Below are positions 35,872-43,348 of a DNA stretch of 64,000 bases, piece by piece. The position numbers were made by a program, and so were the translations under genes. The first letter of the stretch is position 1; each line of letters begins with the position of its first letter. A model generated the notes under the pieces. The model saw only the letters and a program-made list of their open reading frames with translations. It did no database searches and was not told the origin of the DNA. Origin of the DNA: Streptomyces sp. CB01635 (lineage in GTDB: Bacteria > Actinomycetota > Actinomycetes > Streptomycetales > Streptomycetaceae); NCBI RefSeq assembly GCF_002803065.1, contig NZ_NNBL01000001.1:714724-778723 (forward strand), given 5' to 3'.

Positions 35872-37002
35872 ATGGACCTGTACGAGCACCAGGCAAGGGA
35901 ACTCTTCGAAGAACACGGCATCTTGGTGCCGAAGGCCGAGGTCACGGACTCGCCCAAGGAGGCCCGCGAGATCGCGCGCAGGCTGGGCGGCCGCGTCGTC
36001 GTCAAGGCACAGGTGAAGACCGGGGGCCGCGGCAAGGCGGGCGGCGTCAAACTCGCCGCCGACCCGCCCGCCGCCGAACTGACGGCACGCCAGATCCTCG
36101 GCATGGACATCAAGGGCCACACCGTCGGCAGGGTCATGCTGGCCCAACCGGTCGACATAGAGAGCGAGTTCTACGTCTCCTACGTCCTCGACCGGGCCGC
36201 CGGGCGCTTCCTCGCCATCGCCTCCGCCGAGGGCGGCATGGACATCGAGGAGGTCGCGGCGACCCGGCCCGAGGCCGTGGCCCGCATCCCGATCGACCCG
36301 GCCGAGGGTGTCACCACGGCGAAGGCGGCACAGATCGCCGAGGCCGCGGGCCTCCCCGACCGGACCGTCGACGTACTGGTCCGCCTCTGGGACGTCCTCA
36401 TCCGCGAGGACGCCGTACTCGTCGAGGTGAACCCCCTCGTGCGCACGAGCGACGGCCAGATCCTCGCCCTCGACGGCAAGGTCACCCTCGACGACAACGC
36501 CCGCTTCCGCCAAGAGCGTTGGGGTACCCAGGAGTCCGCCCACGACGACGCCCTCGAAGCGGCCGCCGCGGCCAAGGGTCTCAACTACGTGAAGCTCGAC
36601 GGCGAGGTCGGCATCATCGGCAACGGCGCGGGGCTCGTCATGTCGACGCTCGACGTGGTCGCGGGCTGCGGCGCCCGCCCCGCCAACTTCCTCGACATCG
36701 GCGGCGGCGCCTCCGCGCAGATCATGGCCGACGGCCTCTCCGTCATCCTGTCCGACCCGGCCGTGAAGTCCGTCTTCGTGAACGTCTTCGGCGGCATCAC
36801 CGCCTGCGACGCCGTCGCCGACGGCATCGTCCAGGCCCTGGAGTCCGTACGGCTGACCAAACCGCTCGTCGTCCGCCTCGACGGGAACAGCGCCGTCCAG
36901 GGCCGCGCCATCCTCGACGGCCGCGCCCACCCCCTGGTCGAACAGGCCACCACCATGGACGGCGCCGCGCGCCGGGCCGCCGAACTCGCCAACGCGGGCT
37001 AA
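35872..37002 (+). CDS. Succinate-CoA ligase beta-subunit-like protein
   Basis: A 376-residue ATP-grasp subunit: [17 protein letters not shown] at the start, the phosphate-binding stretch [20 protein letters not shown], the VEVNPLV metal site, and the alpha-interface [14 protein letters not shown]. The beta subunit binds nucleotide and the acid substrate. It is a second, pathway-linked copy, as the neighbours are not TCA-cycle genes. ATG 35872 follows GGAGCCGAG. It pairs with the alpha-like gene at 37046 and is divergent from the decarboxylase. It could make succinyl-CoA as CoA donor or activate another dicarboxylate such as oxalate or malate (inference). Confidence 0.9.
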   Translation: MDLYEHQARELFEEHGILVPKAEVTDSPKEAREIARRLGGRVVVKAQVKTGGRGKAGGVKLAADPPAAELTARQILGMDIKGHTVGRVMLAQPVDIESEFYVSYVLDRAAGRFLAIASAEGGMDIEEVAATRPEAVARIPIDPAEGVTTAKAAQIAEAAGLPDRTVDVLVRLWDVLIREDAVLVEVNPLVRTSDGQILALDGKVTLDDNARFRQERWGTQESAHDDALEAAAAAKGLNYVKLDGEVGIIGNGAGLVMSTLDVVAGCGARPANFLDIGGGASAQIMADGLSVILSDPAVKSVFVNVFGGITACDAVADGIVQALESVRLTKPLVVRLDGNSAVQGRAILDGRAHPLVEQATTMDGAARRAAELANAG

Positions 37003-37008
37003 GGAGCC

Positions 37009-37072
37009 GGGACATGGCGATCCACCTCACCAAGGAGAGCGGGACATGGCGATCTACCTGACCAAGGAGAGC
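37009..37072 (+). repeat. 32-bp tandem duplication of ribosome site and start of SucD-like gene
   Basis: Bases 37009-37040 and 37041-37072 are two adjacent copies matching at 30 of 32 positions; each contains GGGACATGGCGATC and an AAGGAGAGC that can act as ribosome site for the next ATG. The first copy opens a 15-codon frame (37014-37061, [15 protein letters not shown]) that overlaps the true start at 37046 by 16 bases. The duplication created a short upstream reading frame, and the real gene now takes its ribosome site from inside it. Confidence 0.85.
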
Positions 37073-37924
37073 AAAGTCCTCGTCCAGGGCATGACCGGCG
37101 CCGAGGGCATGAAGCACACCCGGCGCATGCTCGCCGCCGGCACGAACGTCGTGGGCGGCGTCAACCCGCGCAAGGCGGGCCGGAGCGTCGACTTCGACGA
37201 CCGCGCCGTCCCCGTCTTCGGCTCCGTCGCCGAGGGCATCGCGGCCACCGGCGCCGACGTCACCGTCGTCTTCGTACCGCCCGTCTTCGCCAGGGCCGCC
37301 GTCACGGAGGCCGCCGACGCGGGCATTCCGCTGGCCGTCGTCATCACGGAGGGCATCCCCGTACACGACGCCGTGACCTTCCACGCGTACGCCGCCGCGA
37401 AGGGCACCCGCATCATCGGCCCCAACTGCCCCGGCCTGATCACCCCCGGCCAGTCCAACGCCGGCATCATCCCCGCCGACATCACCAAGGCGGGCCGCAT
37501 CGGCCTCGTCTCCAAGTCGGGCACCCTCACCTACCAGCTCATGTACGAACTGCGCGACATCGGCTTCTCCACCTGCGTCGGCATCGGCGGTGACCCCGTC
37601 ATCGGCACGACGCACATCGACTGCCTCGCCGCGTTCCAGGACGACCCCGACACCGACCTGATCGTCCTCATCGGGGAGATCGGCGGTGACGCGGAGGAGC
37701 GCGCCGCGGCCTATGTCCGCGACCACGTCACCAAGCCCGTCGTCGCCTACATCGCCGGGTTCACCGCCCCCGAGGGCAAGACCATGGGGCACGCGGGCGC
37801 GATCGTCTCCGGCTCCTCCGGAACGGCGCAGGCCAAGAAGGAGGCCCTGGAAGCGGCCGGGGTCCGCGTCGGCTCCACCCCGACGGAGACGGCCCGCCTG
37901 GTACTCGACCGCTTGGCGGACTGA
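37046..37924 (+). CDS. Succinate-CoA ligase alpha-subunit-like protein
   Basis: The 292-residue alpha subunit has a CoA-binding Rossmann domain ([34 protein letters not shown]), [17 protein letters not shown] and the phosphorylated His249 in [16 protein letters not shown]. It carries the phosphoryl intermediate between the ATP-grasp partner and the acyl group. The start at 37046 gives the family N-terminus [20 protein letters not shown]; a near-identical decoy start lies 32 bases upstream. A hairpin at 37937-37973 follows, so the pair may be one transcription unit separate from the aldehyde dehydrogenase. Confidence 0.92.
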   Translation: MAIYLTKESKVLVQGMTGAEGMKHTRRMLAAGTNVVGGVNPRKAGRSVDFDDRAVPVFGSVAEGIAATGADVTVVFVPPVFARAAVTEAADAGIPLAVVITEGIPVHDAVTFHAYAAAKGTRIIGPNCPGLITPGQSNAGIIPADITKAGRIGLVSKSGTLTYQLMYELRDIGFSTCVGIGGDPVIGTTHIDCLAAFQDDPDTDLIVLIGEIGGDAEERAAAYVRDHVTKPVVAYIAGFTAPEGKTMGHAGAIVSGSSGTAQAKKEALEAAGVRVGSTPTETARLVLDRLAD

Positions 37925-37936
37925 CGCGTACAGCGC

Positions 37937-37973
37937 GAGTGGGGAGCGAGCCCACCGGGCAACCTCCCCACTC
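37937..37973 (+). terminator. Hairpin after SucD-like gene
   Basis: GAGTGGGGAG (37937-37946) pairs fully with CTCCCCACTC (37964-37973) over a 17-base loop, 12 bases past the stop. Confidence 0.55.
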
Positions 37974-38037
37974 CACCCCGCCCGCACCAGCCATGCACCC
38001 CCCGCCCCGACTGTGCACCGTGAGCGGAGAACCCGAA

Positions 38038-39633
38038 ATGGCAAGCAACCCCAAGTCCCGCACCCCTGGCCCCGACGCCCCCGACCTCGAGGCCCCGGCG
38101 GCGACCACCCTCAAGGCCGGCACCTCCTGGCACGACGCCTGGCAGCGCTGCCTCGCCGTCGCCCCGGAGGCGTTCCGCGACGACCGTGTACTCAACCTGT
38201 GGAACGGCACCTGGCAGGCCGACGGCCGCGCGCTGCCCGCCAGTACGCCCGTCGACGGCAGTCCCATCGCCGGGCCGCCCCGCCTCGACGCCGCCACCGC
38301 CCACCGGGCGGTGCGCGCCTCCCTGGACCAGCACCGCGCCTGGCGGCACATCCCGCTCGACGAGCGCCGCGCCCGCGTCGGCGCCACCCTCGACGCCCTC
38401 ACCCAGCACCGCGAACTCCTCGCACTCCTCCTCGTCTGGGAGATCGGCAAGCCCTGGCGCCTCGCCCAGGCCGACGTCGACCGCGCCATCGACGGGGTGC
38501 GCTGGTACGTCGACGGTATCGAGCCCATGGTCCAGGGCCGCGCCCCGCTCGACGGCCCCGTCTCGAACATCGCCAGCTGGAACTACCCGATGAGCGTCCT
38601 CGTGCACGCGGTCCTGATCCAGGCACTCGCCGGCAACGCGGTCATCGCCAAGACCCCCACCGACGGCGGCGTGGCCTGCCTCACCCTGGCCTGCGCACTC
38701 GCCGCCCGCGAGGGCATTCCCGTCACCCTCGTCAGCGGCAGCGGAGGCGAACTCTCCGAAGCGCTGGTGCGGGCGCCCGAGATCGGCTGCGTCTCGTTCG
38801 TCGGCGGCCGCGACACCGGAGCCGCCGTCGCCACGGCCGTCGCCGACCTCGGCAAGCGCCACATCCTCGAACAGGAGGGCCTCAACACCTGGGGCATCTG
38901 GAACTACTCCGACTGGGACAAGCTCTCCGCGGTGATCCCCAAGCTCTTCGACTACGGCAAACAGCGCTGCACCGCGTACCCGCGCTTCGTCGTCCAGCGC
39001 AGCCTGTTCGACGACTTCCTGGCCGCGTACCTGCCGGCCGTACGCACCCTGCGCGTCGGCCACCCCCTCGCGGTGACGAACCCCCAAGACCCCTACCCCC
39101 AGCTGGACTTCGGCCCGCTGGTCAACGCAGCGAAGGCAAAGGAACTCAACGACCAGGTCGCCGAGGCCATCGACCGAGGCGCCGTCCCCCTGCACCGCGG
39201 CGCCCCGGACCCCGCCCGCTTCCTCCCCGGCCAGGACACGAGCGCGTACGTCCACCCGGTCACGCTCCTGAGCCCACCCCCCTCCTCCCCTCTCCACCAC
39301 GCCGAACCGTTCGGCCCCGTCGACACGATCGTCCTGGTCGACACCGAGGCGGAACTGCTCGCCGCGATGAACGCCTCCAACGGCGCGCTGGTCGCCACCC
39401 TCTCCACGGACGACGACGCGACGTACGACCGCCTCGCCCCCCAGATCCGCGCCTTCAAAACGGGCCGGGGCAAGCCGCGCTCGCGCGGCGACAGGGACGA
39501 ACTGTTCGGCGGCTTCGGCGCGTCCTGGCGCGGCGCGTTCGTGGGCGGCGAACTGCTGGTGCGGGCGGTCACCCAGGGGCCCGAGGGCGAGCGCCTCCCG
39601 GGCAACTTCCCGGACTACCACCTGATGCCGTAA
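38038..39633 (+). CDS. Aldehyde dehydrogenase family protein
   Basis: A 531-residue NAD(P)-dependent aldehyde dehydrogenase. The nucleotide-binding SNIASWNYPMSVLVHA, SFVGGRDTG, the general-base Glu in LEQEGLNTWGIW and nucleophile Cys311 in YGKQRCTAYPRF are all present but deviate from the usual PWNFP / LELGGKN / GQxC forms, placing it in an outlying subfamily. It is somewhat longer than the common 480-500 residues because of an N-terminal extension. ATG 38038 was chosen over 37939 because the upstream frame crosses the terminator. In context it could oxidise an aldehyde freed by a 2-hydroxyacyl-CoA lyase, or glyoxylate (inference). Confidence 0.87.
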   Translation: MASNPKSRTPGPDAPDLEAPAATTLKAGTSWHDAWQRCLAVAPEAFRDDRVLNLWNGTWQADGRALPASTPVDGSPIAGPPRLDAATAHRAVRASLDQHRAWRHIPLDERRARVGATLDALTQHRELLALLLVWEIGKPWRLAQADVDRAIDGVRWYVDGIEPMVQGRAPLDGPVSNIASWNYPMSVLVHAVLIQALAGNAVIAKTPTDGGVACLTLACALAAREGIPVTLVSGSGGELSEALVRAPEIGCVSFVGGRDTGAAVATAVADLGKRHILEQEGLNTWGIWNYSDWDKLSAVIPKLFDYGKQRCTAYPRFVVQRSLFDDFLAAYLPAVRTLRVGHPLAVTNPQDPYPQLDFGPLVNAAKAKELNDQVAEAIDRGAVPLHRGAPDPARFLPGQDTSAYVHPVTLLSPPPSSPLHHAEPFGPVDTIVLVDTEAELLAAMNASNGALVATLSTDDDATYDRLAPQIRAFKTGRGKPRSRGDRDELFGGFGASWRGAFVGGELLVRAVTQGPEGERLPGNFPDYHLMP

Positions 39634-39649
39634 CCCTCACGGCGTCAAC

Positions 39650-39688
39650 GAGCGGCACACCACCGTCAGGGCGGGCGGTGTGCCGCTC
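39650..39688. terminator. Convergent terminator hairpin
   Basis: GAGCGGCACACC (39650-39661) pairs over 12 bp with GGTGTGCCGCTC (39677-39688), loop of 15 bases, between the converging aldehyde dehydrogenase and DUF2254 genes. Confidence 0.75.
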
Positions 39689-39690
39689 AC

Positions 39691-41028
39691 TCACCCGATG
39701 CCCTGCCGGTCCGGCCGGAGCGCGAAGTCGCGGTCGGCGGCCTCCGGCACGGCCCGCTCCACGGCCAGCGTCAGCAGCTCCCGGTGCCGCAGCAGGGGCT
39801 CGCGCCGCTCCTCGGGCGCGAGCAGCAGCAGATCGTCGAGCCCGGCCAGCATGCGCCGCGACACCTGGGGACTGCCGGCCGCACACCCCCGGATCTCGGT
39901 GAACCCCAGATCGACGAGCGCCTCCCACCCCGGAACCGGCTGCACGAGCCGCACCACGCCGCCCCGGTCCGTGTACCGCAACGAGTCGAGCGGACGGTTC
40001 GCGACCGCGGCGAGGAACTGCACGATGCGGTCGAGGGCCTGCACGGCCGTCGTCGGATCGTTCACGGCGGGGGAGAGGGCGCGCAGCGCGATGTCGGAGA
40101 GCTGCCGCAGCCCGAACCCGAGATCCTGGTGGAAGGTGCGCTCGACGCCGACGTGGACGGTGTAGCGCAGGGCTCGCAGGGAGGGCGGTGCCCCGCCGTG
40201 CACGGCGAGGACGGGCGTGCCGGGCACCACGAAGTCGCCGGTGCGGGGGAGGAGCCGCAGGGTGACCCCGGGCCGGTGCCGGGCGGCGCGGATGAGCCGG
40301 GCGATATTGACGTCGCGCAGCACACCGGCCCGCCCGCGATGAACGATCCGCGCGGTCTCGGGCCCCAGCTCGTCCACATCACCGGCACCCCTGACGTCCA
40401 CCGGCATCCGGGCCACGACCTTGAAAGCTTCCGTCGTCACCCGGTCGATCACGTAGCCCACGCGCATCATCCGCAGCGTCGAGTTCACGTACATCACGAA
40501 CAGCAGCAGGCTGAGCCCGACCATGAGGAGGGTGAGCACGGACTGCACGACGGGCACGGACCTGACGAGCTTCGGGTCGGGCTCGCTGTCGTACGAGGTC
40601 AGCACGAGCAGCGACAGCACGAACGTCGCGAGGAAGACGGCGAACGTCGCCTTCGTGATCCGGCTCCGGATGAAGATCCGCACCACCCGGGGGCTGAGCT
40701 GCCCGCTCGCCATCTGGAGCGCCACGAGCGAGATGCTGAAGACGACACCGATGAAGGTCATCATGGCGGCGCTGATGGTGCTCACGACGGTCTGCGCGTC
40801 GTCGGCGATGCTCTGGAGCTGGGAGATGCTGTCGTACGCGCCGGCATCACGGAGCGTGTCGACGATGGCGGTGTCCAGCTCATCGGCCAGGAACCACACG
40901 ACGAAGATCCCGACCATGGCTCCGGTCGGCGCGAACCAGAAGGTGTCCCGGAGGTGCTCCCGCAGCGGCGACAGAGCCCGCGGCCGCCGCACCCGCGGAG
41001 ATGCCCCGGTGACGTGCTGACTACTCAT
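39691..41028 (-). CDS. DUF2254 family membrane protein
   Basis: A 445-residue protein with about four membrane helices in its first half (APTGAMVGIFVVWFLADEL; MMTFIGVVFSISLVALQMAS; a pair near SVLTLLMVGLSLLLFVMYV) and a soluble C-terminal half. SISLVALQMASGQLSPRVVR and LSDIALRALSPAVNDPTTAV are typical of DUF2254. Function of the family is unknown. ATG 41028 gives the family N-terminus; the in-frame extension to 41130 is not conserved. It ends at the shared terminator and has no operon partner. Confidence 0.82.
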   Translation of the reverse strand: MSSQHVTGASPRVRRPRALSPLREHLRDTFWFAPTGAMVGIFVVWFLADELDTAIVDTLRDAGAYDSISQLQSIADDAQTVVSTISAAMMTFIGVVFSISLVALQMASGQLSPRVVRIFIRSRITKATFAVFLATFVLSLLVLTSYDSEPDPKLVRSVPVVQSVLTLLMVGLSLLLFVMYVNSTLRMMRVGYVIDRVTTEAFKVVARMPVDVRGAGDVDELGPETARIVHRGRAGVLRDVNIARLIRAARHRPGVTLRLLPRTGDFVVPGTPVLAVHGGAPPSLRALRYTVHVGVERTFHQDLGFGLRQLSDIALRALSPAVNDPTTAVQALDRIVQFLAAVANRPLDSLRYTDRGGVVRLVQPVPGWEALVDLGFTEIRGCAAGSPQVSRRMLAGLDDLLLLAPEERREPLLRHRELLTLAVERAVPEAADRDFALRPDRQGIG

Positions 41029-41170
41029 GGTGAGACTGTAGGCGGCCCCGCTCCCGACCCCCCGCAGGTGCCGCCGAGGCGACGGATATGCAGGTGAAAG
41101 GCACTCCGAGGCTTTGGTATTGTTATCCATGTCGCCGCGGGGAACACCCCGGCCGGGCGACAGACACCTA

Positions 41171-41258
41171 GTCCGGGTGGCGGAATGGCAGACGCGCTAG
41201 CTTGAGGTGCTAGTGCCCTTTATCGGGCGTGGGGGTTCAAGTCCCCCCTCGGACACCA
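41171..41258 (+). tRNA. tRNA-Leu (anticodon GAG)
   Basis: A complete type II tRNA: acceptor GTCCGGG (41171-41177) with CTCGGAC (41248-41254), anticodon stem CTAGC/GCTAG with loop TTGAGGT (anticodon GAG at 41204-41206), a long variable arm (GCCC-TTTATC-GGGC), a T-arm GGGGG-TTCAAGT-CCCCC and an encoded CCA (41256-41258). The long variable arm and anticodon identify leucine, reading CUC and CUU codons. Confidence 0.95.
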
Positions 41259-41262
41259 GCTG

Positions 41263-41288
41263 AGACCCCAGTTCATCTGGGGTCTTTT
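41263..41288 (+). terminator. Rho-independent terminator after tRNA-Leu
   Basis: AGACCCCAG (41263-41271) pairs with CTGGGGTCT (41277-41285) over a 5-base loop and is followed by TTT. It begins five bases after the CCA end. Confidence 0.9.
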
Positions 41289-41381
41289 GCGTATCTGGGC
41301 GGCGTGATCAATCGGGCACGCAGTGTCCGCATCGACACGGCTGCTCCGGCAGCACGTCGATTGACCAGGAGGCCTCCCGGC

Positions 41382-41693
41382 GTGACCGGCCTGCTGCGAG
41401 GGCCCTGGGGAGTCCTTGTCGTCCTCGCGAACATGCTCAACGCCTATGTCGCGTACGGAGCCTTGGTGACTCGGCCGCAGGGCGACTGGGATGAGCAGAC
41501 GCTGACGGGGATCGAGTTTGCGTCGGTGTTGCTGATCGCGTTCGGCACCCTCACCCTCTTGGCCACCCTGCTCGCTGTGCGGCGGCGGAGCCTCGGGCGC
41601 TGGTGGCTGACGCCGCCTCTGGGCTTCCTGGTGGTGGGTGCGGCGCGCTGGTCGTACATCGCGATCGGTTTTCCGCGGGGCTTCGGCGGCTGA
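41382..41693 (+). CDS. Small membrane protein, unknown function
   Basis: A 103-residue protein with three likely membrane helices (WGVLVVLANMLNAYVAYGAL, FASVLLIAFGTLTLLATLLA, TPPLGFLVVGAARWSYIAI) and short basic loops. GTG 41382 is preceded by AGGAGG nine bases upstream, which fixes the start; earlier in-frame starts reach back into the tRNA terminator. I do not recognise a named family. Its downstream neighbour is a broken gene on the other strand. Confidence 0.65.
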   Translation: MTGLLRGPWGVLVVLANMLNAYVAYGALVTRPQGDWDEQTLTGIEFASVLLIAFGTLTLLATLLAVRRRSLGRWWLTPPLGFLVVGAARWSYIAIGFPRGFGG

Positions 41694-41699
41694 CAGGCG

Positions 41700-41820
41700 C
41701 AGCCGGACGTTCGTGGTCCTCGGGAACCTCACCGTGGTCCTCGGTGAAGTCGATGGCTTCGCCCCGGAGGAATGCGTCCCAGACGCGTCGCTCGGCCGGT
41801 GTCAGGTCGTTGATCTCCAC
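41700..41820 (-). pseudogene. 5' remnant of a pentapeptide-repeat-type gene
   Basis: A minus-strand frame from GTG 41820 encodes MEINDLTPAERRVWDAFLRG and then EAIDFTEDHGEVPEDHE, an opening typical of actinobacterial pentapeptide-repeat proteins. The expected repeats are missing: within about 40 codons the frame runs into the antisense of the small membrane protein gene. It is a truncated leftover, evidence of a past deletion or replacement beside the tRNA. Confidence 0.55.
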
Positions 41821-42001
41821 CGGGGCGACTTTGGTCGGCGGGCGAGTGTGGTGTCAACGGTGCCTGGCGTGGGGCCTGCTGCTCACGCCTGAGGTCGTGC
41901 CGACGACCTGATCCGTTACGCTGACCGGCGGGTTAGTCGGTACATGCCAATAACGTGAAGGCGCACGGGAACGTGCGCGCGCGTGGTGAGTGATGAGGGA
42001 C

Positions 42002-42526
42002 ATGTCTGTGATGCGGCGTCCGGCGCTGGCCGGGTTCATGGTGGTGCTGATGGCAGCACTCGGTGCCTGTGGTGGCGGTGGTGCGGACAACGTGTCGGGC
42101 CACGGTGGTGGCAAGGGCGGTGGGTACTCGAAGCCGCACTCCGACCAGGTGCGCGGTCTTTACGACGCCGTCCGGCATCTTCCGCGCAAGACCGCCAAGG
42201 GCACCCGCGCGCACATGGTCAAGGAGTGCGATCCGGCGACCCGGAAGGTCAAGCACACCTCGCGCAGCGGCAGCGGTAAGCGCAAGAAGATCCGCACCTG
42301 GTACACCACCGAGCACTACAAGCAGTGCCACAAGGTCCGCAAGGGCAGCGAGACGTACACCCGCGTCGTGCGGACCGAGCGGTGGTGCGTGCGGCTCGAC
42401 GACGTGAACGGGAAGGCCGCCAAGGACGACCTCTGGTTCCGGGTCAGCCCCGCCACGTACAGCGAGGTCCACGGCAAGGACGAGCACGCGCGCGTGAAGT
42501 TCGAGCCGAGGGCGCGCGGCTGCTGA
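42002..42526 (+). CDS. Small basic lipoprotein, unknown function
   Basis: A product of about 174 residues with an N-terminal signal and lipobox (LMAALGAC followed by a glycine run), a Gly/His/Lys linker, and a compact, very basic C-terminal domain rich in Lys, Arg and His with four Cys (HMVKEC, YKQCHKV, ERWCVRL and the final Cys) that could form two disulfides. It should be anchored outside the membrane. Starts at 41990, 41993, 42002 and 42011 are all in frame; 42002 or 42011 best suit the signal peptide and the GAGGGA upstream. I do not recognise the family. Confidence 0.7.
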   Translation: MSVMRRPALAGFMVVLMAALGACGGGGADNVSGHGGGKGGGYSKPHSDQVRGLYDAVRHLPRKTAKGTRAHMVKECDPATRKVKHTSRSGSGKRKKIRTWYTTEHYKQCHKVRKGSETYTRVVRTERWCVRLDDVNGKAAKDDLWFRVSPATYSEVHGKDEHARVKFEPRARGC

Positions 42527-42619
42527 CGCGGTCGGCTCAGGTTCGGTGTGCGGCGGATCCCGCCACGTGGGAGGGAAAACCCCAGGTCCCCGCCCCGGCG
42601 CCCATGGCATCCTGAGCCG

Positions 42620-43348
42620 ATGAACGGACCGGAGATCGTCGTCAGCGTCGTGCCCGAGCTGGAGCTGTTCGTTCCGCATGCGCGGCGCGGAGGCGCGGCC
42701 GTCCCGCTCGTCACCGACGGCGTGTCCACGCTGGGGCACGTGATCGAGTCGCTCGGCGTGCCGCTCACGGAGGTCGGGGCGCTGGTCGTGGACGGGCGCG
42801 AGGTGGCCGTCGGGCACATTCCCGTGGCCGGGGAGCGGGTCGAGGTGCGGGCCGTCGTCCGGCCGCAGAGTGTCGAGGGGGCGCCGCTGCGGTTCCTGCT
42901 CGACGTCCATCTCGGCACGCTGGCGCGGCGGTTGAGGCTGCTCGGGGTCGACTCCGCTTACGAGTCCACGGACATCGGCGACCCCGCGCTGGCGGCCCGC
43001 TCCGCCGCCGAGCGGCGCGTCATGCTCAGCCGGGACCGGGGGCTGTTGCGGCGGCGTGAGCTGTGGGCCGGCGCGTATGTCTACAGCGACCGGCCCGACG
43101 AGCAACTACGCGACGTACTGGGCCGGTTCACGCCCGAGCTGCGCCCCTGGAGCCGGTGCACCGCCTGCAACGGGCTGCTGAAGGAAGCCCGTAAGGAAGA
43201 CGTCGTCGACCTGCTCGAGGGCGGGACGCGCGGAACGTACGACGTGTTCGCCCAGTGCCGTACGTGCGGGCGCGTGTACTGGCGGGGTGCCCATCACGAC
43301 CGGCTTGAGCGGATCGTGGGGCGGGCGGTCGCCGAGTTCGGGGGCTGA
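42620..43348 (+). CDS. Mut7-C RNase domain protein with ubiquitin-like N-terminus
   Basis: A 242-residue protein joining a ThiS/ubiquitin-like domain (about 5-85) to a Mut7-C PIN-like nuclease domain (about 90-235). Acidic residues of the PIN core are in FLLDVHLGTLARRLRLLGVD and VMLSRDRGLL. A zinc ribbon is formed by Cys180, Cys183, Cys213 and Cys216 (WSRCTACNG, FAQCRTCGR). It is predicted to cleave RNA or bind it in the cytoplasm; its targets are unknown. Its last 55 bases overlap the end of the converging APC permease gene. Confidence 0.88.
   Translation: MNGPEIVVSVVPELELFVPHARRGGAAVPLVTDGVSTLGHVIESLGVPLTEVGALVVDGREVAVGHIPVAGERVEVRAVVRPQSVEGAPLRFLLDVHLGTLARRLRLLGVDSAYESTDIGDPALAARSAAERRVMLSRDRGLLRRRELWAGAYVYSDRPDEQLRDVLGRFTPELRPWSRCTACNGLLKEARKEDVVDLLEGGTRGTYDVFAQCRTCGRVYWRGAHHDRLERIVGRAVAEFGG

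Noticed and set aside
35728..36930. Possible 5' extension of the decarboxylase gene
   Set aside because: The extension lies antisense to the SucC-like gene and spans the paired operators; the family N-terminus begins at 35727.
41171..41989. tRNA-Leu as attachment site of an integrated element
   Set aside because: No integrase, no repeat of the tRNA 3' end and no phage genes were seen downstream; only a gene remnant is present.
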